A stretch of 48,713 nt of DNA, from the NCBI GenBank assembly GCA_036389795.1, contig DASVWD010000121.1, positions 1-48,713 of the forward strand, in the 5' to 3' direction. A program made the translations under genes and the position numbers. Positions 15,953 through 24,134 of this stretch are shown here, in pieces (position 1 is the first letter of the stretch; each line of letters starts with the position of its first letter). The notes below the pieces were generated by a model. That model worked only from the letters and a program-made list of their open reading frames with translations. It was not told where the DNA came from and did no database searches. Source of the stretch: Longimicrobium sp. Lineage in GTDB: Bacteria > Gemmatimonadota > Gemmatimonadetes > Longimicrobiales > Longimicrobiaceae.

Positions 15953-18388
15953 ATGAAGTTCTCCTCCGAGCTCGTCCGCTACGCCGGCTTCGCCGGGATC
16001 GCGACCGGTCTTGCAATCGGCACGGCCTGGGGCCGGGGCGACGTGCGCGAGAGTCTCTCCCGCATCACCACGCTGGAGGCGCCCGCCGTCACCGACCCCT
16101 TCGCCGGGCTCTCGCACGCGGGGATGACGGCCGCCGCGCGCGAGGCCAGCGCCGAGCTGGAGTCGGGGCGCCCCTGGGCGGCGTGGAACGAGCTGCGGTG
16201 CTACGTGGAGGACGAAGACGACGCGCCCCCCGCCGTGGCGCTGCTCGCCGCGCGCGCGGCCGCCGGGTGGGACGCCTGGAGCCACGTGCGCCGCCTCCTG
16301 GCCGGCCGCGAGTGGCTGGACGAGGAGGGCGGCGGCGCCGGGCTCCTCCTGCTGGCGCGCGCCGAGGAGGCGCGGGAGGAGTGGGAGGCCGCGGCCGCCG
16401 CCTACCGCCGCTACACGGCCGTCGCCGAGGGGGAGGCCCGGGGCGTCGCCTCCGCCCGGCTCGGGCGGGTGCTGCGCCGGGCGGAGCGCCCCCGCGAGGC
16501 CGCCGGGGCCTTCGCCGACGCCGCGCGCGACCTGCCGCAGGCGGCGGACTGGCTGCTGGCGCTCCGGGCCGAGGCGCTCGCCGCGGCGGGCGACCCCGCC
16601 GCGGTCTCCGCGCCGCTCCCGGCCGAGGCCTCGGCCCCGGCGCGCGCCCACCGCGCCCGCGCCGAAGCGCGCTACTGGCTCGGCGCGGGCGACACGGTGC
16701 GCGCCGCCGCCGGGCTGGAGGCCGAGGCGGGCGCGGTGGCGGCGCTCGACGCGCGCACCGCGGCCGAGCTGGCGCTGAAGCAGGCGCGGCTCCTGGCGGC
16801 CGCCGGGCACGGCCCCGAGGCGCGCGCCGTCCTGGCCCGCGTCGCCGCGGACGGCGGCGCGGCGCCCACGGTCCGCTCCGCGGCGGCCGCGCTCCTGGGC
16901 GACCTCCCCGGCGAGCGCACGGCCGCCGAGCAGCTGGCCCGCGCCGCCGCGTACGAGGCGGCGGGGAAGCCCGGGCTGGCTGCGAAGGCGCTGCGGGTGG
17001 CGCTGGCCCGCGGCGCGCCCGACGACGCGGCCACGCGGCTGCGCGTCGGCCGGCTCCTCTTCGACGAGGCCGACTACGAGCCGGCGCGCGCCTGGCTGCT
17101 GGAGGCGGCCGAAAAGCTGGACGCCGAGCGCGCCGCCGAGGCCGAGCTGTACGCCGCCCGCGCCCTGGTGCGGCTGGGGCGGGCGGACGACGGGAGGGCG
17201 GCGCTGCGCCGCCTGGCCGAGCGCCGCGCGGGCACCGCCGCCGCCGGGACCGCCTGGTTCCTGCTGGGCGACGAGGCGGCGGACCGGGCCACGGGGATCG
17301 TCTACTACCGCCGCGCGGCCGAGGTGGCGCACTCGCCGCACGCGCGCGAGGCGCTCTTCCGCGTGGGCGACCGCAGCCGCAAGGAGGGCGAGACGGCGGC
17401 GGCGATCCGCGCCTGGGAGGAGTACGCCGGGCGCTGGCCGCAGGGCGAGCAGACCGCCGAGGCCGCGTACCAGGCGGGGCTGCTGCACGAGCGCGCCGGG
17501 CGCGAGGAGCGGGCGCGCGCCATGTACGCGGCGGCGATCGCGGCGGACCCCGTCTCCTACCCGGCGGTCCGCGCGGCCGACCGCATGGGCGCCGACCCGC
17601 TGGCGGGCGCCGACCGCGCGCTCCCCTGGCCCGCCGCCCCCGCCGACGAGGCCGACGCCGCCGCCGCGCTCCGCCGCCTGCGGGCGCTGGAGGAGGCGGG
17701 GCTGGAGGATGCGTGGAAGGCGGAGCTGGACGCGCAGGTCCGCCGGCTCGGGGAGCGTCCGCTCGCGCGGCTCGTCCTGGCGGAGGGGCTGCGCGACGCG
17801 GGGCACCCGGTCGACGGCATCCGCCTGGGCCGCGCGCTGCTGGAGGAGCGCGGCGGCGCCTGGGACGCCCGGCTGCTGCGCGTGGTGTTCCCCTTCCCCT
17901 ACCGCGAGCTGCTGCTGGACGAGGCGGAGCGGGTGGACGTGGACCCCTGGCTGCTGGCCGGGCTGGTGCGGCAGGAGTCGTCGTTCGACCGGCGGGCGCG
18001 CTCGTGGGTGGGGGCCACGGGGCTGTCGCAGATCATGCCGGGGACGGGGGCGTGGCTGGCCGGCGGGGTGGGGATCCGCAACTTCGAGCCGGAGCTGCTG
18101 GCGGTGCCGGAGATCAACCTGCGCATGGGCGCCCGCTACCTGCGCGACCAGATGCGGCGCTACCGCGGCGCGCGCGACCTGGCGCTGGCCGCCTACAACG
18201 CGGGCCCGGGGCGCGCGGACCGCTGGAAGCGCGAGCTGGGCTACGGCCGCGACGTGGACGCCTTCCGCGAGCAGATCCCCTTCGCCGAGACGCGGCACTA
18301 CGTGAAGGTGGTGATCCGCAACGCCGAGGTGTACCGCCGCCTCTACGGCCCCCGGCGCGCGCCGGGGCTGGCGTCGCCCGAGATGTGA
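15953..18388 (+). CDS. Slt-type lytic murein transglycosylase
   Basis: The 811-residue protein has an N-terminal hydrophobic segment (YAGFAGIATGLAIGTAWG), a long alanine-rich helical region of TPR-like repeats (about 80-620), and a C-terminal SLT domain. The SLT catalytic glutamate is in GLVRQESSFD (Glu675), followed by GATGLSQIMPGTG and the AYNAGPGR motif. The fold of a long superhelical domain plus C-terminal SLT matches soluble lytic transglycosylase Slt70, which cleaves the glycan strands of peptidoglycan with 1,6-anhydro product formation in the periplasm. The start is the ATG just before the hydrophobic segment; an ATG 111 bp upstream would add a basic, proline-rich tail and is less likely. 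It is followed by another cell-wall gene. Confidence 0.92.
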   Translation: MKFSSELVRYAGFAGIATGLAIGTAWGRGDVRESLSRITTLEAPAVTDPFAGLSHAGMTAAAREASAELESGRPWAAWNELRCYVEDEDDAPPAVALLAARAAAGWDAWSHVRRLLAGREWLDEEGGGAGLLLLARAEEAREEWEAAAAAYRRYTAVAEGEARGVASARLGRVLRRAERPREAAGAFADAARDLPQAADWLLALRAEALAAAGDPAAVSAPLPAEASAPARAHRARAEARYWLGAGDTVRAAAGLEAEAGAVAALDARTAAELALKQARLLAAAGHGPEARAVLARVAADGGAAPTVRSAAAALLGDLPGERTAAEQLARAAAYEAAGKPGLAAKALRVALARGAPDDAATRLRVGRLLFDEADYEPARAWLLEAAEKLDAERAAEAELYAARALVRLGRADDGRAALRRLAERRAGTAAAGTAWFLLGDEAADRATGIVYYRRAAEVAHSPHAREALFRVGDRSRKEGETAAAIRAWEEYAGRWPQGEQTAEAAYQAGLLHERAGREERARAMYAAAIAADPVSYPAVRAADRMGADPLAGADRALPWPAAPADEADAAAALRRLRALEEAGLEDAWKAELDAQVRRLGERPLARLVLAEGLRDAGHPVDGIRLGRALLEERGGAWDARLLRVVFPFPYRELLLDEAERVDVDPWLLAGLVRQESSFDRRARSWVGATGLSQIMPGTGAWLAGGVGIRNFEPELLAVPEINLRMGARYLRDQMRRYRGARDLALAAYNAGPGRADRWKRELGYGRDVDAFREQIPFAETRHYVKVVIRNAEVYRRLYGPRRAPGLASPEM

Positions 18389-18538
18389 GCGCGTGAGTGC
18401 GGAAGTGCGCGAATGCGTGAGTAACCCCTTGCGGGATAGCCACTTACAGGCGATATTCATCACGCTTCCGCACATCCGTCACAACCCGTCCGCGGCTCGC
18501 GTTCTCCTGGCGAGCTCGCTGCCGGCGCGTGTAAACGG

Positions 18539-18567
18539 TTGACCGCCCGCGGAATCGCGGGTACGAT
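18539..18567 (+). promoter_or_regulatory. Promoter of the M15-LysM gene with palindromic spacer
   Basis: TTGACC (18539-18544) is followed after exactly 17 bp by TACGAT (18562-18567). The spacer itself contains the inverted repeat CCCGCG-GAAT-CGCGGG, a plausible repressor site overlapping the promoter. Confidence 0.7.
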
Positions 18568-18576
18568 ATGTCGAGG

Positions 18577-18603
18577 GGACGGCCTGGTTGTGCCGTCTTT
18601 TCG
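18577..18603 (+). terminator. Small terminator-like hairpin in the leader
   Basis: GACGGC, an 8-nt loop, GCCGTC and then TTTT follow only a few bases after the predicted transcription start. The stem is short (6 bp). It may act as an attenuator for the M15-LysM gene or be without function. Confidence 0.35.
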
Positions 18604-18688
18604 GCGTTGGGGGCTCTTCTGAAGGGCGTCCGGACGTCTTCCCTGTCCGGACGAGATGCTCTCTCGCACGTCAGACCCACTGCAACCG

Positions 18689-19468
18689 ATGCGCATCCAC
18701 CGAATCGTCGGTCCCATCGCCTTCGTGCTGGCGCTCGGCCTTACGGCCGGGGGCGCCCGCGCGCAGTCGCTGAGCGGCTCGCGGGCGAGCGTGGACCGCA
18801 TGTACGAGCAGGCGCACGACCACCACCTGACCTTCTTCCGGACGGGGACGGGGGTGCGCTCCGCCGCGCGCGAGGGCGACCTGGTGCGCATGAGCGGCAA
18901 CGAGAACTACCGGCTGCACGCGGTGACCTACCCGTACGCGCTGGAGACCACGCGCACCTTCGTGCAGCGCCTGTCCAGCCAGTACCGCGACGCCTGCGGC
19001 GAGCGGCTGGTGGTCACCAGCGGGGTGCGCCCCACCTCGTTCCGGCTGTTCAACTCGGCCGACAAGTCGGTGCACCCCACGGGGATGGCGGTGGACATCC
19101 GCAAGCCGACGCGCCGCGGCTGCCTGAGCTGGCTGCGCGAGACGCTCCTGTACCTGGAGCGCCAGGGCGCCATCGAGGCCACCGAGGAGCACCGCCCGCC
19201 GCACTTCCACGTGGCGGTCTACCCGCGGCAGTACCTGGCCTACATCGGCCGGGCGCCGGACGCGCGCCCGCAGCAGACGGCGCGGCGCTCCACCGGCCGC
19301 TCCGCCAACGCGCGGCTCATCACCTACCGCGTGCGCCAGGGCGACTCGCTGTGGACCATCGCCCGGCGCCACGGCACCAGCGTGGAGCGCCTCAAGAACG
19401 CCAACGACATGAGCTCGTCGCGCCTGCGCGCCGGGCAGGTGATCCGGGTCCCCAGCCGGGGCCGCTGA
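18689..19468 (+). CDS. Secreted M15-like peptidase with C-terminal LysM
   Basis: The 259-residue protein starts with a signal peptide (IVGPIAFVLALGLTAGGARA, cleavage after about residue 25). The central domain carries the zinc motif of D-Ala-D-Ala peptidases: SVHPTGMAVD (His129, Asp136) and PHFHVAVY (His172/174), matching SxHxxGxAxD and HxH of the M15/DUF5715 group. A LysM domain follows (residues 212-256, YRVRQGDSLWTIARRHGTS). It should cut peptide stems or cross-links in peptidoglycan and bind the wall by LysM. Clustered with the lytic transglycosylase upstream, though with its own promoter. The alternative is a DUF5715 protein of unproven activity; the zinc ligands appear intact. Confidence 0.85.
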   Translation: MRIHRIVGPIAFVLALGLTAGGARAQSLSGSRASVDRMYEQAHDHHLTFFRTGTGVRSAAREGDLVRMSGNENYRLHAVTYPYALETTRTFVQRLSSQYRDACGERLVVTSGVRPTSFRLFNSADKSVHPTGMAVDIRKPTRRGCLSWLRETLLYLERQGAIEATEEHRPPHFHVAVYPRQYLAYIGRAPDARPQQTARRSTGRSANARLITYRVRQGDSLWTIARRHGTSVERLKNANDMSSSRLRAGQVIRVPSRGR

Positions 19469-19556
19469 CGCGCCGCTCTCTCCCGAAGACGACCACCGCC
19501 GCCCGGCCTCGAGCCCGGCGGCGGTCCTGTTTTCGGGCGGTTTCGCCGTTCGCGGT

Positions 19557-19712
19557 TGCATGAGGGATGCGCGCCCGACAGGGCCGGGACGCCGCCGCCA
19601 CAGGGAGTATCGTGGCGGCGGTGGCCCGGCGCGGTTGGGCAGCGTTGTTTGCTGCCTTACCGCGCGCGCAGCCCGGCCCGGAGCGCAGCGGAGGGACATG
19701 CCCGAACAGCAA
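19557..19712 (+). repeat. Dispersed hairpin repeat, copy C
   Basis: Full-length copy. The long hairpin is at 19629-19665: outer GCGCGGT with ACCGCGC, inner GGCAGC with GCTGCC. Compared with copies A and B, the inner stem has G-C in place of C-G, a compensatory pair. A second inverted repeat, GCCGCCAC with GTGGCGGC, lies upstream in the element. Confidence 0.85.
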
Positions 19713-19745
19713 GTGCTGAGTGCGAAGTGCGAAGTGCGAAGTGCT
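19711..19745 (+). repeat. AGTGC short-unit array
   Basis: Four to five AGTGCTG/AGTGCGA units follow directly on the end of dispersed repeat copy C. Composition and unit length match the array at 3736-3770. Confidence 0.7.
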
Positions 19746-19915
19746 GGGACATCGTGGGGACGGACGCTGTCTCCGGGCAGGGACGGGCAAGATCGTCTAA
19801 GCCATTGTAATTCAATCAGATGCATCTCTCGCGGTGGCACCGTGTTTGCTCCAGCACTCGGGCTCTCCGCCGGAGTAAGCGGAGCCGCAGGGGGCAACCG
19901 AAGGAGCGATGAGCC

Positions 19916-20548
19916 ATGACGAAGCTGATGCGGGGAGCGCGGGGCGCGGTGCTGGCGGCGGCGACGCTGGCCGCGGCCGGGTGCTCGCAGCTCGGGACGC
20001 TGGGGAACGTCCTCGGCGGGGTGATGGGGCAGCAGGGCGGCGGCAACGGCGAGGTGTACGGCGAGGTGCGCGCCCTGGATACGCAACGCCAGATCATCCA
20101 GATCGAGACCAGCAACGGCCAGGTCGGCAACGTGTACTTCGACAACCGCACGCGCGTGGTCTACCAGCAGCAGGAGTACCCGGTGACGGCGCTGGAGCGC
20201 GGCGATCAGGTGGCCATGCGCATCCGGCAGGACCAGCAGGGCACGGCGTACACCGACTACATCAGCGTGACGCAGAGCGTGCAGGAGCGCGGCGGCTACG
20301 GCGGCAGCACCAGCGGCAGCGGGTCCACCTACGGGATGCAGAGCCTGGAGGGGCGCGTCAACTGGGTGGACTACAACCGCGGCGAGTTCTCGGTGAACAC
20401 CTCGCGCGGCCAGGCGATCGTGTTCCTGCGCTACAACGCCAGCAGCTACGAGGCCAACCGCTTCCGGCAGCTGCGCCAGGGGAGCTACGTGCGCCTCCAG
20501 GGCCGCTACGTGAGCCAGGACCGCTTCGAGCTGGACCGCTTCTATTGA
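19916..20548 (+). CDS. Lipoprotein with two small repeat domains
   Basis: The 210-residue protein has a lipoprotein signal peptide ending in LAAAGCSQ (Cys23). The mature part holds two similar beta-rich units: GEVYGEVRALDTQRQIIQIE to DYISVTQ, and EGRVNWVDYNRGEFSVNT to RFELDRFY. They are joined by a Gly/Ser-rich linker (GGYGGSTSGSGST). Each unit looks like a small OB-like barrel of the DUF5666 kind, with a Y/F-D-x-x-T/A and a V-x-L turn. It has a strong ribosome site and a terminator after it, so it forms one transcription unit. The function is unknown; it is probably attached to the outer or inner membrane. Confidence 0.8.
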   Translation: MTKLMRGARGAVLAAATLAAAGCSQLGTLGNVLGGVMGQQGGGNGEVYGEVRALDTQRQIIQIETSNGQVGNVYFDNRTRVVYQQQEYPVTALERGDQVAMRIRQDQQGTAYTDYISVTQSVQERGGYGGSTSGSGSTYGMQSLEGRVNWVDYNRGEFSVNTSRGQAIVFLRYNASSYEANRFRQLRQGSYVRLQGRYVSQDRFELDRFY

Positions 20549-20582
20549 TCCGGCCCGCCGGTCGGCTGATCGAGGCGACGAG

Positions 20583-20604
20583 GGGCGGCCCCGCGGGGCC
20601 GCCC
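20583..20604 (+). terminator. Terminator of the lipoprotein gene
   Basis: GGGCGGCCCC (20583-20592) pairs perfectly with GGGGCCGCCC (20595-20604), followed by TTCCGC. It lies 35 bp past the stop codon. Confidence 0.65.
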
Positions 20605-20612
20605 TTCCGCAT

Positions 20613-20752
20613 CATAAGTAAGTGCTCAGAAGTTCTGTCGACTTTCAAGTCCTGAGTGCTGAGTGCTAAGTGCTAAGTGCTGAACTGCACAGACGATGTC
20701 CGATCCGGCAACTTAGGACTCAGCACTCAGCACTTAGGACTACCTACTTATG
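20613..20752. repeat. Large inverted repeat of AGTGC units
   Basis: The region opens with CATAAGTA (20613-20620) and closes with TACTTATG (20745-20752). Inside, the left side has four AGTGCTGAGTGCTAAGTGC-type units (about 20650-20682) and the right side has their complement (ACTTAGGACTCAGCACTCAG, about 20711-20740). The two sides can pair into a long, imperfect stem around about 30 bp. It fills the gap between the lipoprotein and epimerase genes. Confidence 0.8.
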
Positions 20753-20840
20753 AATTGAGGTTGCCGGGCGCGCGGCGGCCGGTATCATTTCCATGATCGT
20801 TTCGAGCACCCGACCGTCGCCGTCCGCCCGGAGCCGCTCA

Positions 20841-21767
20841 ATGGACCAGACCCCGCCCTCCGCACCTCCCCTGCGCGTGGCCGTCGCCGGCTCGTCGGGG
20901 CTGCTCGGCACGGAGCTGTCGCGGCGGCTGGAGGCGGAGGGGCACGCGGTGCTGCGCCTGGTGCGCCGCCCCCCGCAGGGCGAGGGCGAGGCGCGGTGGG
21001 ACCCCGCGGCCGGACGGATCGACGCGACGGCGCTGGAGGGCCTCGACGCGGTGGTGAACCTGGCGGGTGAGAACGTGGGGGAGCGCTGGACGGAGGAGCG
21101 GAAGCGGCGCATCCGCGCGAGCCGCGTGGACGCCACGCGGCTGCTGGCGGAGGCGCTGGCCGGCCTGGCGCACAAACCCCGGGTGCTGGTGAACGCGTCG
21201 GCGGTGGGCTTCTACGGCAGCCGGGGCGACGAGCGGCTGGACGAGATGAGCGCCCCGGGCGACGACTTCCTGGCCGGCGTGGTGCGCGACTGGGAGGCCG
21301 CCACCGCCCCGGCCGCCGAAGCGGGGGTCCGCGTGGTGCTGCCGCGCTTCGGGGTGGTGCTCACCGCGCGCGGCGGGGCGCTGGCCAGGATGCTGACGCC
21401 CTTCCGCCTGGGCGCGGGGGGAAGGCTGGGCAGCGGCCGCCAGTGGATGAGCTGGATCTCGCTGGACGACGCGGTCGACGTGATCCTGCGCGCGCTGCGC
21501 GACGAGCGGATGGCGGGCCCGGTGAACGTGGTGGCCGGCGCGGTGACGAACGAGGAGCTCGCCCGCACGTTGGGGCGGGTGCTGCGGCGCCCGGCGCTGG
21601 TGCCGGTGCCCGCCTTCGCGCTCCGGCTGATGTTCGGGGAGATGGCGGACGGCACCGTGCTGGTGAGCCAGCGCGTGGAGCACCGCCGCCTCACCCAGCT
21701 CGGCCACAGCTTCCGCTACCCCGAGCTGGAGGCGGCCCTCCGAGCGGCGCTCGACGAGAAGGATTGA
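20841..21767 (+). CDS. TIGR01777/YfcH-type NAD(P)-dependent epimerase
   Basis: The 308-residue protein is a short-chain dehydrogenase-type protein of the TIGR01777 family. The nucleotide-binding motif GSSGLLG is at residues 17-23. It is followed by LDAVVNLAGENVGERWTEERK and RVDATRLLAEAL, then the family-typical VNASAVGFYGSRGDE. The C-terminal DUF1731-like region begins around VPVPAFALRLMFGEMADGTVLVSQR and ends with a short helix. The length is normal. Family members are widespread and of unclear substrate, some linked to cell division (as in Anabaena) or plastid division. The start was set at the ATG just before the Rossmann strand; an upstream ATG in the same frame adds a Ser/Arg-rich tail. 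Confidence 0.92.
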   Translation: MDQTPPSAPPLRVAVAGSSGLLGTELSRRLEAEGHAVLRLVRRPPQGEGEARWDPAAGRIDATALEGLDAVVNLAGENVGERWTEERKRRIRASRVDATRLLAEALAGLAHKPRVLVNASAVGFYGSRGDERLDEMSAPGDDFLAGVVRDWEAATAPAAEAGVRVVLPRFGVVLTARGGALARMLTPFRLGAGGRLGSGRQWMSWISLDDAVDVILRALRDERMAGPVNVVAGAVTNEELARTLGRVLRRPALVPVPAFALRLMFGEMADGTVLVSQRVEHRRLTQLGHSFRYPELEAALRAALDEKD

Positions 21768-21842
21768 TCGTCCCCCGCTGCGGGGAGGCCCCCTCCCCCG
21801 CGCGGCCCTCGGCTGCTCGTTCCTCGCAGCCAGAGGGCGCGC

Positions 21843-21870
21843 TCCCCTCCCCCGCTGCGCGGTAGAGGGG
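21843..21870. repeat. CCCTCCCCCGCTGCGCGG repeat, copy 1
   Basis: Shares CCCTCCCCCGCTGCGCGG followed by TAGAGGG/TGGAGGG with 31667-31693. The outer CCCTC and GAGGG can pair. Both copies lie shortly after a gene end. Confidence 0.55.
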
Positions 21871-21911
21871 AAACACCTCGGCGCCCCGCGCGACGAACTC
21901 GAAGTGCCGTT

Positions 21912-21967
21912 TGCGGTTGAAGCCTCGCGCGGTTTGCGAGGCTTTCTGCTGTTGTTGCTGCGACTTC
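21912..21967 (+). repeat. GAAGCCTCGCG hairpin element, copy 1
   Basis: AAGCCTCGC (21920-21928) pairs with GCGAGGCTT (21936-21944), followed by TCTGCTGTTGTTGCTG. About 55 bp are similar to the minus strand at 36150-36205, with conserved flanks on both sides. In this position it can act as a terminator of the epimerase gene. Confidence 0.65.
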
Positions 21968-21972
21968 AGTCG

Positions 21973-22019
21973 CCCCAACACCCCCCCAACGCCCCCCCGA
22001 CACCCCCCGCGCACCCCCC
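21973..22019 (-). repeat. Five-tract G-quadruplex motif with 11-bp period
   Basis: On the plus strand C tracts of 4, 7, 7, 6 and 6 bases start at 21973, 21981, 21992, 22003 and 22014. The last four are spaced by exactly 11 bp with 4-5-nt loops. The minus strand is a canonical G-quadruplex motif (G6-7 with short loops). It lies 81 bp upstream of the start of the UbiB-type gene, on its template strand. Confidence 0.85.
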
Positions 22020-22099
22020 AAGCACGCTTTCTGCGTTTTCCCGCGCCGTTCCGCGCAGTTCACAAGATTTCCCCCGCGCAGCACGATTCGAGAAGACGA

Positions 22100-23782
<1,683 letters not shown>

Positions 23783-23889
23783 ACGTCAGGGGAACAGGGG
23801 ACAGGGGACAGCCAGCGGGGAAGAGGATGCGACGAGCCGGTCCGATGCTTCGTCGGCCGGCAGGTAGATCAAATCCGGGAACAGCAGGC

Positions 23890-23952
23890 CTCACGCAGAG
23901 TCAGCAGAGTTTGCAGAGGGGTTCTCTGCTTACTCTGCTGACTCTGCGTGAG
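23890..23952. repeat. CTCACGCAGAG-type inverted repeat, copy 2
   Basis: The 21-bp arms at 23890-23910 and 23932-23952 are perfectly complementary (beginning CTCACGCAGAGTCAGCAGAG). AAAAGTC follows on the plus strand. It lies between convergent genes, where it can terminate both. Confidence 0.9.
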
Positions 23953-24062
23953 AAAAGTCTTTGCCGGATTCGGGATACTTGTGGAGTCGCCCCGGCGCAG
24001 GAAGCGCCTCTCCCCCGCAGGCTTGGCTATGCAAGCGCGAGTCGCGGGATCATGGCGACACT

Positions 24063-24098
24063 CGCTATTAAAGTTTCGGGCCTCAAACTTTAATAGCG
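24063..24098. repeat. AT-rich perfect hairpin near the ppx 3' end
   Basis: CGCTATTAAAGTTT (24063-24076) pairs perfectly with AAACTTTAATAGCG (24085-24098) around CGGGCCTC. A second, imperfect copy (CGCTATTCAAG with CTTTAACAGCG) follows at 24104-24129. Its AT content stands out from the surrounding DNA. It can be a terminator for the minus-strand gene that ends at 24135, or an inserted repeat. Confidence 0.85.
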
Positions 24099-24134
24099 CC
24101 GCCCGCTATTCAAGTTTGCTTTAACAGCGGAGGC

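Larger units (their letters stand above)
18389..18688. other. 300-bp intergenic region with a promoter and leader
   Basis: Starts with AGTGC-like units at 18389-18422. A consensus promoter is at 18539-18567. The leader after it (about 18574-18688) contains two hairpins: GACGGC with GCCGTC followed by TTTT near 18577-18602, and GTCCGGA with TCCGGAC near 18629-18651. No open frame of note. Confidence 0.5.
19469..19915. other. 447-bp intergenic region with repeats
   Basis: Contains a full copy of the dispersed hairpin repeat (19557-19712), directly followed by an AGTGC array (19711-19745). The last 170 bp hold the promoter and leader for the lipoprotein gene, ending in a good ribosome site (AAGGAGCGATGAGCC). 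I see no gene. Confidence 0.5.
21768..22099. other. 332-bp intergenic region with hairpins and a G-quadruplex motif
   Basis: In order: a GC repeat shared with 31667-31693, an element with a 9-bp hairpin shared with 36150-36205, and a run of C tracts with 11-bp spacing. The last 70 bp before the UbiB-type gene have no distinct ribosome site beyond AGAAGACGA. No gene is seen. Confidence 0.5.
23783..24134. other. 352-bp convergent intergenic region
   Basis: Lies between the UbiB-type gene (plus) and the Ppx/GppA gene (minus). It contains a perfect 21-bp inverted repeat (23890-23952) and a strikingly AT-rich perfect hairpin (24063-24098) followed by a related imperfect one. No gene is seen. Confidence 0.55.

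Noticed and set aside
15635-18475. A 946-codon open frame on the minus strand opposite the transglycosylase
   Set aside because: It is a shadow of the real gene, as is usual at this GC content. Its translation is rich in Arg, Gly and Ala without domains, and it covers the tRNA-Asn gene as well.
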